A stretch of 64,000 nt of DNA from Chrysemys picta bellii (GCF_011386835.1 NC_088791.1:130284971-130348970), one strand, 5' to 3'; shown: positions 45,887 through 59,064, numbered from the stretch's first letter. The notes: generated by a model not told the origin, from the letters alone. A program made the numbers and translations.

Positions 45887-46345
45887 ATGCCTCGTACTTG
45901 TGTGAACAGTGCAGATAACTTCTGCTATGTTTGTGGTGAAGTGACTTTTGCATCACAAAAGCGCAGTATAACCACTATGGTTAAGAAAGCCTATCACCTT
46001 TATTTTGGCTGCAAAATTGGAGATCAGGACAAGAGGTGGGCCCCACACATATGCTGCAACACTGGTGCAACAAATCTTCGCCAGTGGTTGAACAGGAAAA
46101 GGAAATCTATGCCTTTTGCAGTGCCAATGATTTGGAGAGAGCCAACAGATCATACCAGCAATTGTTATTTCTGCATGGTGCCTCCAGTTGGGAAAGGTGT
46201 GTCAAAGAAGAAAAAGTGGACTGTGCATTATCCAAACATTCCATTAGCTATATGCCCAGTTTGTTTCATAGTAATTTTTATTTACTATTTATTTTATTTA
46301 ACCCTTTTGCTGATTTTTAAAGTGTTACATAAACAGGACAGGTGA
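45887..46345 (+). CDS. Cys-rich repeat-encoded protein, N-terminal domain only
   Basis: The 152-codon frame starts MPRTCVNSADNFCYVCGE. It has C5, C13-x2-C16, C42, H54, C56-C57 and C93-x2-C96, the last in the block WREPTDHTSNCYFC. Paired CxxC motifs suggest a zinc-binding fold. I recall this N-terminal domain from multi-copy uncharacterised proteins of fish and arthropods that are several hundred residues long, and I know no function. Homology-like sequence ends near residue 120 (WTVHYPNIP). The rest is hydrophobic and read from AT-rich DNA. It is probably a truncated mobile-element gene rather than a host gene. Confidence 0.5.
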   Translation: MPRTCVNSADNFCYVCGEVTFASQKRSITTMVKKAYHLYFGCKIGDQDKRWAPHICCNTGATNLRQWLNRKRKSMPFAVPMIWREPTDHTSNCYFCMVPPVGKGVSKKKKWTVHYPNIPLAICPVCFIVIFIYYLFYLTLLLIFKVLHKQDR

Positions 46346-46877
46346 AATATTATCATGTAAAGCAACCATAAACACATGAAAAGACCTAGGTTTACAATTT
46401 ATGATTAAAACTCTACTATCTACACAATATACATAGACATAAAATGTAAAACCTTAAATATCTTAGAAACAGTAGCCAATCAGTTGTTTTAATTGTCATA
46501 TTTGAATTCAGCACATCAAAATACATAATAAATAGCACATTTTATCTCTGAAGCAGACGACTTCTCAAAAATTGTAGACCAGTGTTATAAAACCCTATTT
46601 TCATCTGCTTATAACTTTGCCAAATTTTAATCATTTGAACTGAAATTTCCCATGCCAGGTGTCTGCCTTAGGAGGATATGTTTTTTAGTTTAGTGAATTT
46701 TTCTTTTTCTCAGGAATGGGGGGAATTTTTAACTAAAATGCTTCAACTGTTTCCAAGAAGGTAGGGAAAAATAAATTGTTTTGACTGCGGTTTAAAAAAA
46801 TCTTATAACAGTTTTGTTGTGAAGTTCTAGCACCTCCATGGTTTAAAACAGGGACTTGAAGTTTGGCAGGGCAGTTG

Positions 46878-47613
46878 CCCTAGGGCAGAGGTTCTCGACA
46901 GTAGTCCGTGAGCTCCATTCAGGTGGTCTGCGGATAGTTCCTTTTAAGGTGCGCACCTGGGCGGCCACACACGAGAGAATGAAGGGCCACCCACCTAATC
47001 AGTGGAGTTGTGCAGGCATGGATCCACTAATTAGGTGCCTGGACTCTGGAGAAGACACACATGTAAGGTGAGGTGGTGGCCTTGGGAGGAATAGGGGGTA
47101 GTTGGCAGGGGGCAGTGGGGTGAGAAGAGAGAGAGGGGAGAATTTGGGATGTGCAGGCCTGCAGCAGCCAGAGAAAGAGGCGACTTTCCCCAGTTCCAGG
47201 GCGAGACAGCCCTCCTTCCCAGACTCAGTTCTGAGGCTGCTGTGGCAGGGGAGAGACTCCCATCCTTCCCAGCCCCAGGTCAAGGGCTGCCGTGGTGTAG
47301 GAGAGAGGGAGAGACCCCCTCCTTCCCAACCCCCGTTTGGGGGCTGCCACGGCGGGGGACAGAGGGCACATCCATCGCATTAGAAAGGTAAGACTAATGA
47401 TATTAAAATATGAGTTGTGTGCTTTTATTTGTAGAACCAAAAAAATTAATTATCATTGGTTTTTTTTATATAGCGCTTTTATCCAAAGCGCTTTACAATA
47501 ATTAGCTAATGGTACAAACCACCTTTGGAAAGATCATTAAGTGGTCCACTGAGACCTGTGGCAATTTTCAAGTGGTCCGCGAAAAAAAAAGTTTGGGAAC
47601 CACTGCCCTAGTG
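46878..47613. mobile_element. hAT (Charlie-like) MITE nested in R1
   Basis: The flanks ccctaggg (46878-46885) and ccctagtg (47606-47613) match in 7 of 8 bases. The ends are cagaggttctcgacagtagt and the complement cagtggttcccaaacttttt. R1 sequence resumes directly after it. The interior includes degenerate gggagagactcccatccttc-type units at 47190-47340. The frames there are chance frames. Confidence 0.85.
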
Positions 47614-47989
47614 CCAGGGAGGTGCCTTTTGCCATCCCCAAGAAATCTGTTGAAATATGGCCAAGTAATAAGCTTCTGAAAAATCTCAGTCTACACATAG
47701 TTAGTAGAGAACTTGTAAGAGTTTGGCAGCTAAATTCTGTGAAGATTCCATATGCACTGAGCATCCTATATCCCTATACTGCTCCTACATGACAACTGAA
47801 CAGCACATGCACCATCTCCATAGAACAACTGAGCTTGCTTTCTTAATCTAGGGCCACAGGAGCTGAGCGCAACCACCCCTGCAATTACACCTCCTGGCTA
47901 CCAGCTATTGTGACACTGACCAGCAGAAATGAGAGTAGGGAGATTGTCTCACATGTACTCTCAATGTTTACCTTGCTGGTACCCAGACA

Positions 47990-48310
47990 GTGTGAAGGAG
48001 AAGAAGGAACCTGCCTGACCAGAATACATAGGGATAAGACACAAGAGGGGAGGAAAGAGATACAGGGTGAGGAACAAAGGCAGGAACTTGAGGGAGGAAG
48101 GAAGATGGGAATAGGAGCTGGGAAGCCGGGGGCTGGGCAGAAGCAGAATGGGGCAAAAGACAGGGGAGTAGGAACAATGGGGAAGGAAGAGGGGCAGGAT
48201 CCAGAGATGGATGAGAAGAGAAGGGACAGGGGGATATGGATAGGAAGTCAGGAACAGGATCAGGAGCTGGGTCTGGGGTGGGAATCAGGGCAGAAGGGTC
48301 TGTAAGCAGT
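47990..48310 (+). repeat. Purine-rich block of R1 copy B
   Basis: Degenerate units of ggaacaggatcaggagctgg, gaagatgggaataggagctg and similar. The 131-codon plus frame and the 126-codon Pro/Ser-rich minus frame are products of this bias. Confidence 0.6.
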
Positions 48311-48968
48311 AAATCATATTCCCATACAACACTTGGAATTGAACCCATTATTCCTAAAACTCAACATTCCTTTGTTATCTAGCAAATAGTTGTGAAACTC
48401 ACTGGCAAAGAGTGTTTCTAAATCCCCTTCCAGTGGCAAGTTAACACAGAAGATAACAGACTTCTGTTGCTACTAGTTACTCTGTTCATTGAACTGGTAC
48501 AGTATTCTGCTGTGGATATAAAGATCCCGACCCTGCAGATGACCCAGGTGTCTGGGCAGAGTCAATATGGTTCCACATAACATTTTTATTTTTTCAATTT
48601 AAGTTTTAAAAGACTTTGGAAATTACATCCTAAAAACTATATTAAAAGAAAGCTAAAGTTGCAAAGTCATGCATTCAAAAGTTAAGAAATATCAGACTGA
48701 AGGTCACCAGTGCGATCTTAATTTAACTGTCTTGTGCGTATACAGTATGATACAATCTTTAATTAGAAAATCACATATTGTATTTTCTATAAGACCATTA
48801 CCACATTCGGACTTTGCAACATTCTTTTAATATACGTTTATAATGGAAGTGTGTGTGAGAGAGAGAGAGAGAGACTCTTCCCTCTCAGTAACTAGTGAAT
48901 CAATGCTGTAGCATCATGTCAAGGTGCACTTTGATTAAATATAAAATCATACTTTACAATTTAACAGA

Positions 48969-49160
48969 TACACCTCTACCCCAATAGAACGCGACCCGAT
49001 ATAACATGAATTTGGATATAACGCAGTAAAGCAGTGCTCCGGGAGGGCAGGGCTGCGCACTCCGGTGGATCAAAGCAAATTCGATATAACACGGTTTCAC
49101 CTATAACACGGTCAGATTTTCGGGCTCCCGAGGACAGCGCTATATAGGGTTAGAGGTGTA
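48969..49160. mobile_element. Mariner/Tigger-like MITE
   Basis: The inverted ends tacacctctacccc and the complement of gggttagaggtgta are bounded by TA. The interior has repeated gatataac and tataacgc motifs. It is 192 bp and non-coding. I recognise it as a common reptile MITE. Confidence 0.85.
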
Positions 49161-52100
49161 TAATGTTTGCATCGTACCAGTCATTCTGAAAGAACCCAAA
49201 TTTATATTTGTAAAGAACTTGACATGCAAGCAACAGAATATACAAGGTGGGAAAATACCACACTCAGTAGAACCTAGAAAGTGACTTTCAGGAAATCAAA
49301 ATGTAACTAATCCCAACTATAACCTAGCTAGGTTACTGGGACTAACCATTTTATTGGGCAAAGTGTCATGTTTGAAATGTGGTCCCTCCATAAAAGACAA
49401 TGCTTGATGACACTTTTAATGTTAGTATTGAGATTTTGTATGTTTTCTGTAAATGTGATATATGGCCCTGTATTCCTGTATTTTTAAATCTATTTTATTT
49501 GAGACCAGCATGGGACACTGGATGATTTTCATGATTCTCTTTCTCTCAGAATAGTGCACTAATGTCCTGCAAACCTGAGTGGATGAGCTGAAATGTTTTT
49601 AGAAATATTTAGTCATTATTTAAGATCACAAATCATTTAATTACCCTTACAGTAGAACACAGGTGTAATGAAACTAACTAATACTATGGTCTGATTCTGT
49701 AGCTTTACTGAACTTGCAAAGTGCTCCCGAGAACAAACTACTGCTATTGTGAACCCACAGAATTTATGCAAGGTACAAATATTTCCCAGATGCTTATTTA
49801 CTTATTTATTGCCTGGTCCTATGTTGACAGACTGGCTACATCCCCTCAGAGAACATTTAATGAGGTGATGTGACATACTAGGCTAGGCATAGCCAAATTG
49901 CCCCGATATAAAGACAAGACAGTAAAGCAGCCTGTCAGATACTTATTAAAACATCTATTCTTTAAATTTATGTACAGGAAAGTTTACAAAGTGAAAATTT
50001 ACAAAACTCTATGCTCTTCTTATCAGTCAGGATAGCCAAATGAAAACCGCCTGCTGCTCACGAGTTACATACCGCCAAATAAAGCACCAGCTGACAATTA
50101 TTACAGAATCATCTTCTGATACACACTAGATGTAAGTTAAGGCTCAGCCAACTTTGAATGACTCTCCATAGGTCATTTTCTGATACCCTTATTTGTGTAA
50201 AATAGCCCCTTACTCCACAAATATTTCCACTGAAGTCAACAGGACTCCTTGCGAGTAAGGGTATCAGAATTTGGCTAAGTATAAGATATACAAAACCTCA
50301 TTTTATGGAAGGAAAAGGTACTTCTATCCCTACACCCCAAACTTCTCATAAAATGGCCTATGTACCACATTACAAGTGTATCAGAAGCTTCTCTCTGCAA
50401 TATTAGCTGCAGAGAGACATTGCAAAAATCACTATTACTACTATTACACAGTAGTATTTAGAGACGCTAATCAAGAGGGGGGAGGAGGTCTCATTGTGTT
50501 AGGTACTGTACCAAGGAGACAAAACTGGCATTTGAACATATAGTTTAGGTACTAAGGTGTGCAGATGCTGCAGCTGAATGAAAATCTAATAAAATATGTG
50601 GTAGTTGGATATGGTATAAATGTTTTATTCAGCATGAGACTAAAACCACACTGGTCACAAATGGAGATCCCGCACTAACACCGATGAATCCTTTATAATA
50701 CTCTACACCATTCTGTATATGTCATGTTTTAAACACAAACTATTTTAAAGGTGTGTAGAGAGTGGATACGGATGCTAGTCTCCCTCCACCTACAAACCCA
50801 AGTTCCATAGTATGATCCCAACTCTCCAGCACACAGAATGAGAAAAAAGTATTAAAAACACATCCACTAAAATCCAAAAGAAATGTGAGAAACCTCTTTA
50901 TGAAGCTGAAAACTGCATATTCTGAACCCTCACACTTTACTTCATGAACATACTATTGAATTTCCCTCAAACATTTCATATTATTGTTATTTATTATTTG
51001 TGTTGCTGTAGCACTGAGGAGCCCCAGGCACAGGGCTGTGCTGAGGTACAGTACCAACACAGCCCAAAAAGATGGTCACACTTTTACTCCCATGTAAAAT
51101 CACACTTTGGAAATTTAAGGTGGATTATCTTAGTTTTGGAGAAGTCAGCAGAGGGGTCAAAATGATGCTGATAATGGAAAGCTAGCTTTATCCTTAGCTA
51201 TAGAAACACTAACATCTCTCTGGAATATAGATAATAAAATACTAGGCCAGCTCTAACAGATTTGGAGTTTTTCCCCAGTGTTTTGCACTTGGACAAAGCC
51301 TGAAAAGTTCTCCAGATATATAAATATATTGTTATTGTGTTCTTCTTCTTCTCTTCCCAAATCAGTACAGGGACTGTAAGTATGTAATCAAACAAAGATT
51401 ACACTATTCATTATATAGTTCCAGATTAACAGATTTGGAGTTAAAGGGTTACTGTGCTTTATCAGTGTAATTATTATTTTTTAAATGGTATGTTGAAACT
51501 TTTAAGACCAATTCCAGCCAATATGCAGGAGCATGATAGAGCTTTTCATAATCAGGTCAGCTTTAAATACAGGACTTATTTGTATCCACGTTTGATGGAA
51601 AAATCTCACATGCACACAGAGTTTTGTTCACAACTCAAACCTGGTTGTTTATTTATTACTAAATTTTATTATTCAGAAGATATCCTTAAATTGTCATGGT
51701 CAAAGTATTGCTTCCTATAGACACTCAAACAACCTTTTCACTGTTCAGCGGCACATGATCCAAACCCAAATTACTGCCAGCAACTGAATTTATGTGAATG
51801 GTTCTGCCAATACATTTCACTGACCTTATCTGGGCCATTAGCAGGTAGTTCATATTTCTGTTAATCTCCGAGCCATAGTATGGAGAAATGTTATGTATTT
51901 AAGAGGCTTAAAAGTTTAATAGCTCAAACCCTCACAATTCTGTATTTTGTTAACACAATTTTAGTGCGTTTAACCATCCTGTACTTTTAAAGAGAAATTG
52001 TTTAAGTCAGTTCAACTGCAAATACAGTTTTCCATAGCATGACCATAATTCAATCCTTCTCTTATGTTTTGTCTCTTCAAACAGTCCAGTAGCACAGTCC

Positions 52101-54263
52101 CATTGAATTAAATTTTTCATGAAATGCAAGTTTCCCAGGATAATGTAATAAACAGATCATTCACATTCAGTAAAATAGAAATAAGCTCTCTCTATGCAGT
52201 GGTATCAGATTATATTTAATGTCATAGGTGGCCCTTTCTAGGCATGGCTTTTTCATAGATCATCTCTGGCTGACCTATTCTTTTTTCTAACACGGCTTTA
52301 TAAACCTGTGAAATGTTTTTGGATCATTATTTCCCATTAGGAATATATAATCTAGAGCGGCACTGATGGAAAATAAAGTTAATTAAAAATACAAACGTTA
52401 CAGGATTTGTCCTCACGTGGGCATCTCCTGCTGAAATCAAAAGGAATTACATCAACCTAACAGCAAAAGTAGCGCTCATTGGGCTAAATCTTCTGGATCA
52501 AATTAGCTGTGGTGGACACAGTCCCAGAGGGTGGAGGGTGTGCGCACACTAGGGGAGATCAACAGATGCCAGAAGTACGGAATTTTCAAGTAGTGAAAAG
52601 TGGCAGTGGTGCCATTTGACAGCTGTGTCGGCAGTCTGGAGACTCTACTGCCTCCTCCGAAAACCAAGTGCACTGTACTCTGTGGAGATATGTTCCATGG
52701 TGCCCATGAACCTCTCCTCTTCTACATTGGCTCCATAAATCCTGACCGATCCCATGCAGCAGAACCACAGCTCCCATAGTTCTGTGTCCAAATCTCAGAG
52801 TCAGTTTTGAAAATCTCCAACTTCAATCTCCACTATTTTCAAGGCTGTGACAGGAGTTCTCACCCAGCTTGGTCTTGAATAGACCGCAACACACACTAGT
52901 AGTGCTCCATGTCTAACGCTGTTCATGTAATTACTGAGATTATCAATGCATATGTATGTATACAATGTGATGTTCGCCGATATTCGTATGTCTGTCATGA
53001 AAACAAGACACTGCGACTCACAAGATTATCCTGATGTGTCTATTTTAAATAAATTCCTATACAAGCATGGATTAGACTAAAAATTTGTCCCACTGAAATT
53101 AAATTGACTCAAAAAGGCTATTTTTTTAAAATTAGCTCTGAGAAGTCAGATCGGTTAACTGGTAGATCTGGGGAAATATGATTTTCTTTTATACGGATGT
53201 ACACAGATTTTCATTTTTGCTGGTTTGCAAAACACGGCCGTTTCCATAGTGACTGAAGATTAACAATTATGTATTACAGGCATTAGCCAGACATAACAAT
53301 ATATATACAGAACAATACAGCTTTTGCATGAGAAAGGAACCCCAGTACACCAATCTGAATATAAAACAATCCACTGCCGTCACAGTAAGGAACATTTGTC
53401 TTTTATTGTAGCTGACCTTCAATTCTTGTTATTAATGTTTATTCATTTTTAGGAGATATAAATTGTCAATAATAGAAGCCCTTAGTGGTCATGCTTTTCC
53501 CTCAGCACAAGTATTTCTATCATTCCATTCCATGAACTGTTTTGTATATTTAATAAAGAGGGGTCACAAGTGTAGTTTAAAACAGAACCCTGAGGTCATA
53601 TGGCCTGGAACAAATGCTAATATTGCTACAGGCAACACATCCTAAGTGTGGAGAACTAGAAAAAACAGATATTTCCACATTGCTCTAATCAGAATATTTC
53701 TCTCCTAACAGCTGGAACTTTTCACTTAGACTACTACTAGAAGAAAGTGTTATTGTAATATGTTGGATTAGTTTAAATGGCCATATACCATTACAAGCCA
53801 AGAATAAAAAGATCCAATTTAAGTGTGCTGGTGATGTGATTAGTGGAATTGGATGGTATCAGGCAGGTAACTGGACAAATTAGGCATTTCAGTCTCTTTA
53901 GCTAGTTCTGTGCTAGATTTGTTTCATTTGTTTTATTTAAAAGTAAAAAATGAACAGTGTAACTATGAAAAACTGAAATAGTTTTTCTGGTTAACAGCAT
54001 CATAACCAAAAATGTCAAAGGTTAATGATTACAGCAGAGAAGGCTATCCACAGAGATGTTTTGTAATGAAGTCTATCATAGAACAGATAACAAGAACATT
54101 ATTCTCTCTATTTTATCCAAATGCAAACTTTTTGTAGCATTATGCCACCATCCTTTCCCCATTGCAACAGCAATCCCACCAGGAATTTTGTCTTTTGAGC
54201 ACCAGCATTTTTCAGGGGAATCCTAAACCATGCATACACTGAACTGAAGCAGGATTAAAGAAC
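49161..54263. other. No gene recognised
   Basis: Mostly unique-looking AT-rich sequence. An eroded palindromic repeat lies near 50180-50275 (actccacaaatatttccact / aggactccttgcgagtaagg), and two scraps resembling the L2 tail lie near 50490 and 51000. No coding motif was found in any of the 60-90 codon frames. Confidence 0.5.
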
Positions 54264-54586
54264 GGTTACTTAACCACAGTAACTGTGGTTCTTTGAGATG
54301 GTGTCATCAATATGGATCCTGCTGTAGTTACATACGCGCCTCATGCACATGAGATTGTAGCCATTTGAACAGCAGTGTCTGTTGGGGCCACACATGGTCT
54401 CTGGGTCTCCTGGTGCTCCCATGTAAAGGCCCAAGTGGTCAAGCAACCACTATCCTCCCTCAGTTGCCTAACAATTCAAAGGTTGTAATGTGGAGGACTC
54501 TGAAAGCAGGGGTGAATGGCATTTCATGGGATCCATGCTGACTGCACCAACTCGAAGAACTGCAGTTACTGTAGGTTAAGTAACTG
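54264..54586. mobile_element. MITE with about 57-bp terminal inverted repeats
   Basis: The left TIR (54264-54319) ggttacttaaccacagtaac...tatggatcc matches the complement of 54529-54586 (agttacttaacctacagtaa...). Each TIR itself contains a small hairpin (ccacagtaactgtgg on the left). A further partial copy of the inner TIR follows at 54590-54640. The interior is non-coding. Superfamily unassigned. Confidence 0.75.
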
Positions 54587-54649
54587 TTGTTGTTGGAGTT
54601 GTGTCAGTGTGGGTCCCACTGTAGGTGATCATTAATCAGCATCCCAGCT

Positions 54650-56695
54650 GGAGGGTGGGAATGAGGAGTTTCAGTTGAATTAGTCAAATGGTGATTGCCC
54701 TCCCAAACCTGCATCAGATCTAGGCAATATGTCAAGGACAAAGTTTGATAAAGGTCAACAGGTTGTTCCACATAGATGGAAGCTTGTAGTCCCTCAACAC
54801 ATGCTGAACTTCTTCTGTGCTTAAATAAAGAATATCAATATATTGGGCTGTCAATTTGTTACTTTTCACCAATATTAAGTTCACACAAACATTTGAAAAA
54901 ATGTAGGCCCATGCTACTATTCAACTCCCATCCTTATTATGGTGTGTATAGTTGATTACACATGAAGAACTGGCAGAAGTACAGTCAGAACTCTGACATC
55001 TGGAGACCAACCACTTCTGCAACGCTCCCTTCTTGGGATCAGAGGTGTTCAGGTCACTCCTGAATCTGCAGTGACATCTTTATGTGTGGGTAATGAATCT
55101 GCTCCCTGGGTGTGTACTTCTTTAAGGAAGAGGTCTGAATGTATACTACCAATCTTCCTTGTTACTGTATTGAACTTTGCCTTCTGAAATTCTAAAAAGT
55201 ACTAAAAGCCAGTAGTCTGCTGCAGAAATATGTGCATAGGAATCACACCTTATAAAGCCTGCAGAGCCACTTTCCACCCCCTTCACACATTATAGTGTCG
55301 GCAGAAGCCCTTCTCCCAGCTCCAAGAATAGAAAGAAAAATATGTGACTAGATATTTCATAATGTAGCTACAGCAAAATACAATCGTTTCACACTGCCAT
55401 TTCCCACTAAAACAAGGAAAGGCACTAGCCTTTAAATTGTTTGCCAAATTTTACCACTTGACTTTTAGCTGTAGGGTAGTCAAAAAGGTTGCAAAATTCT
55501 TTATTAACAATAAGGAAAATTATTCTTCCCTCTCTTCATGCTCAGAAGTGGCTGAACCATTTTTCTTTTTCAAAAAATGTATCATCGGTTAAAGACTAGC
55601 ATACAAGATTTCACCCTGAAAGCTTTAGTTTAAGAAAGTTATGTCTGAGTGAAAACAAGGGGTTGAAATGGAAACCATTATGCATCCTGGACTATAGTGG
55701 GTCATGAACCCCATCCTATTATAAATAATAATGCTTAGCACTCGTACGAGTTTTACATCTTCAAAGCACTGGAGTTTTAAGATTTAGCTTCCTCTCATGT
55801 ATAATCTGATATTACTAATATAGTATGTTTACTCTATATTTCTTATAGATCCTACTGCAAATTTAGGATCATGTGATATTGCTACCAAAACTTATAAATA
55901 GGCTTGGAAGCATTTGATTTTTAATTGGTAAATGTCAGTAAATGTTGATTTCACCACACCCAGCCACACCCACACAGATGAAAAAAACTGAATAACTGAA
56001 ATTTACAGAGAGGCAAAGTAAGAAAAATGTTGCTTGAGAAGTTGTTAGAGATTAAGGGTATTAACTTTGTATATTTTAATATGTGATGTTGACCACTTGT
56101 GTTTTAATGGTTATAAAGCTTTACTTTTTTGAATCTCAATGTCTACTATCATTAAATAATTATTGTTTGACTCCCTTCATGATTTTTTGCAATTGTGAAA
56201 ATTAAAATTGAAAAAATGCTCAAAAATAAACAGATGTTATCCATCCAAATGATAAAAAATAAAAATTGAATTCTAACAAGCCTATTTATAAAGATTCTTT
56301 AGCTTCAAAGTGCCCATACCACTCTCTTATTCAGATTGTAGGATGAAGTTGTAAGAGCTTTTGTGTGGCATATGATGCACTTGTGCAGTAGTACATTTAC
56401 TACTATACTGTAATAATGGAAATGCTATCTCAGTCAATGTAGCCCATTTTCAAGGTTTATACAGTTCTCATTTGCATAGGTAAAGTTTCAGATATTTGCA
56501 AGAGTAGCACTATAAAACAAAATTTGTATTCTCAGATGAAAAACTTCATACAGATACAGTAGAAGGGGTAAATGCACATCAGTTTATTTAAAATACAGAT
56601 TACTAGGATGTTTTTCTTACCTAAAAATATTGAAAGCCAGTAAATGTGGAGACAAGTTCCCTTGCATTAAAAAAGTAGTCACATTTAATTAATGG
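54650..56695. other. No gene recognised
   Basis: AT-rich non-repetitive sequence. No domain or RNA motif seen. Confidence 0.5.
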
Positions 56696-56699
56696 ATAG

Positions 56700-56878
56700 T
56701 TTGAGGAGGGAGTATTGTTTAGTGGCTGGAGTTTGGAATTATAATCAGAACCCTTAGGTTCTAAGGTCAACTTTGCCACAGACTTTGTGACATTCAGCAA
56801 ATCATTGAATATCACCATGCGTCAGTTTGCCCATCTTTAAATTAGGTACAACCCTTCCCTCTCTCACCTAGGTGTTAT
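56700..56878 (+). mobile_element. MIR SINE
   Basis: Contains tttagtggctggagtttgga, ctttgccacagactttgtga, gcaaatcattgaatatcac and cagtttgcccatctttaaat, in MIR order. Confidence 0.75.
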
Positions 56879-56959
56879 AGATTCATAGATTCTAGGACTG
56901 GAAGGGACCTCGAGAGGTCGAGTCCAGTCCCCTGCCCCCATGGCAGGACCAAATACTGT

Positions 56960-57658
56960 CTAGACCATCCCTGATAGACATTTATCTAACCTATTCTTAA
57001 ATATCTCCAGAGATGGAGATTCCACAACCTCCCTAGGCAATTTATTCCGGTGTTTAACCACCCTGACAGTTAGGAACTTTTTCCTAATGTCCAACCTAGA
57101 CCTCCCTTGCTGCAGTTTAAGCCCATTGCTTCTTGTTCTATCCTTAGAGGCTAAGGTGAACAAGTTTTCTCCCTCCTCCTTATGACACCCTTTTAGATAC
57201 CTGAAAACATCTATCATGTCCCTTCTCAGTCTTCTCTTTTCCAAACTAAACAAACCCAATTCCTTCAGCCTTCCTTCATAGGTCATGTTCTCAAGACCTT
57301 TAATCATTCTTGTTGCTCTTCTCTGGACCCTTTCCAATTTCTCCACCTCTTTCTTGAAATGCGGTGCCCAGAACTGGACACAATACTCCAGCTGAGGCCT
57401 AACCAGAGTAGAGTAGAGCGGAAGAATGACTTCTCGTGTCTTGCTCACAACACACCTGTTAATACATCCCAGAATCATGTTTGCTTTTTTTGCAACAGCA
57501 TCACACTGTTGACTTATATTTAGCTTGTGGTCCACTATAACCCCTAGATCCCTTTCTGCCGTACTCCTTCCTAGACAGTCTCTTCCCATTCTGTATGTGT
57601 GAAACTGATTTTTTCTTCCTAAGTGGAGCACTTTGCATTTGTCTTTGTTAAACTTCAT
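56960..57658 (-). pseudogene. CR1 ORF2, RT thumb and C-terminal part
   Basis: The 232-codon frame opens MKFNKDKCKVLHLG and contains DLGVIVDHKLNISQQCDAVA, LYSTLVRPQLEYCVQFWAPH, LERVQRRATRMIKGLENM and GLFSLEKRRLRRDMIDVF. It ends at the usual stop after CLSGMV. The Met is internal to ORF2: an upstream TGA replaces the usual Trp codon, so this is the C-terminal remnant of a longer protein. The upstream catalytic FADD is encoded at 57752-57763. Confidence 0.92.
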
Positions 57659-57816
57659 CCTGTTTAACTCAGATCATTTCTCGAATTTGTCCAGATCATT
57701 TTGAATTATGACCCTGTCCTCCAAAGCAGTTGCAATCCCTCTCTGTTTGGTATCATCCGCAAACTTAATAAGCGTACTTTCTATGCCAATATCTAAGTCA
57801 TTAATGAAGATATTGA

Positions 57817-58143
57817 TCAGAGCCGGTCCCAAACAGACTCCTGTGGAACCCCACTCGTTATGCCTTTCCAGCAGGATTGGGAACCATTAATAACAACTCT
57901 CTGAGTACGGTTATCCAGCCAGTTATGCACCCACCTTATAGTAGCCCCATCTAAATTGTATTTGCATAGTTTATCGATAAGAATATCATGCGAGACCGTA
58001 TCAAATGCCTTACTAAAGTCTAGGTATACCACATCCACAGCTTCTCCCTTATCCACAAGACTCGTTAGCCTATTGAAGAAAGCTATCAGATTGGTTTGAC
58101 ATGATTTGTTCTTTACAAATCCATGCTGGCTGTTCCCTATCAC
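57817..58143 (-). pseudogene. CR1 ORF2, RT palm part
   Basis: The 108-codon frame reads NSQHGFVKNKSCQTNLIAFF, VVYLDFSKAFDTVSHDIL (palm motif with a catalytic Asp) and WLDNRTQRVVINGSQS, then GVPQ followed by ESVWDRL. A one-base deletion in the stretch that normally reads GSVLGPVLF shifts the frame and causes the stop. Together with the frame downstream it shows the RT was intact apart from this deletion, one stop and the 5' truncation. Confidence 0.92.
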
Positions 58144-58160
58144 CTTCCCACCTTATGACG

Positions 58161-59060
58161 CCTAATTAATGTTTATAAATCTCTGAGATCCTTGGCTGAA
58201 AGGCACTACAAAAAAAGAAAAAGATATTATTCCACTTTATACAACTAACTAAAGTAACTGGTAAGTTTGTTATAGTTCTGTGATTTCCCAGAGAAGAACC
58301 TTCTCTGAAAAAACTTCTAAAATGTGTTCCCAAGCAATTGTATTGAAGAAGTGTCTCAACACATACAAACGCAGCTTAGGAGAGCTGCTCCAACCTTCCC
58401 ATGGGAAAGTTTGAAATCATGAAAAAAAATGTTTTCATTGGCTGTGCTAAATTGCAATTTAAATTGTTTTAACCAAGTGCAATTTACAACTCACATTATT
58501 ATTACTATTTTTGTTAAAATATGTGGGTTCAATACACTCAAACTGGAATTAGTCTTAAGGGTTTGTAGTTAATGGCTTCAGAGCAACATTGTTATTTGTT
58601 CATAGAAGGATGGCTAGAGCATTTACTTTAAATGCTAGCAGCAGCTAAATGCTTAAACAAACAACTTCTCAAAATAATTGAGTGTTCAATCACTTTTACT
58701 TCTGGGTAATATTGACTTGTTCCTCTTTAGTAATTCTGACTCTCTTCTCAGATTCTGCTGACATTGGACTCAGTCTATCCTTTTCAAGTAATAAAGTACT
58801 TACTTGTAACTATTAGCTTTATTGTCAGCCTAATCTTTGGCTACGGATTTGATTGTTAGCAGTTGGTATAATTAATATTAATACATTGGTTTAATTTTAT
58901 ACAACATACTGCAAATAAGACCACCTGTCCACATTCTACTACGGGAAGAAACTGAAAGGATAATGGACAGGCTAACCAGATTTTCCAGAAAGTTGTGACT
59001 GTGTACTATTACTCTTTCCCATAGTATTTTTTTTAAGTGTAATCAGTGTTCCAACAATTT
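58161..59060. other. No gene recognised
   Basis: AT-rich sequence without recognisable elements. Confidence 0.5.
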
Positions 59061-59064
59061 GCAG

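Larger units (their letters stand above)
45420..48860 (+). repeat. R1 repeat family, copy B, with Cys-rich frame and nested hAT
   Basis: This is the longer copy of R1. In order it holds a leader with a four-site cluster (45671-45751), a Cys-rich frame (45887-46345), an AT-rich non-coding block (46346-46885), a hAT insertion (46886-47605), a purine-rich block (47990-48310) and the end block shared with 8.0-8.2 kb. Copy A lacks the 5' half. The outer boundaries are estimated. The shared part begins at about 46720. Confidence 0.55.
56879..58160 (-). mobile_element. CR1 LINE, 5'-truncated, fairly well preserved
   Basis: The 3' end (left) carries agattcatagattcta, the complement of the CR1 terminal (ATTCTATGA)n repeat. 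ORF2 follows on the minus strand from the RT palm to its natural stop. The element is truncated at its 5' end near 58160. No TSD was identified. Confidence 0.9.

Noticed and set aside
47910..48348. Overlapping frames of 131 (plus) and 126 (minus) codons
   Set aside because: Composition-driven open frames in the purine-rich block of R1, without domains.
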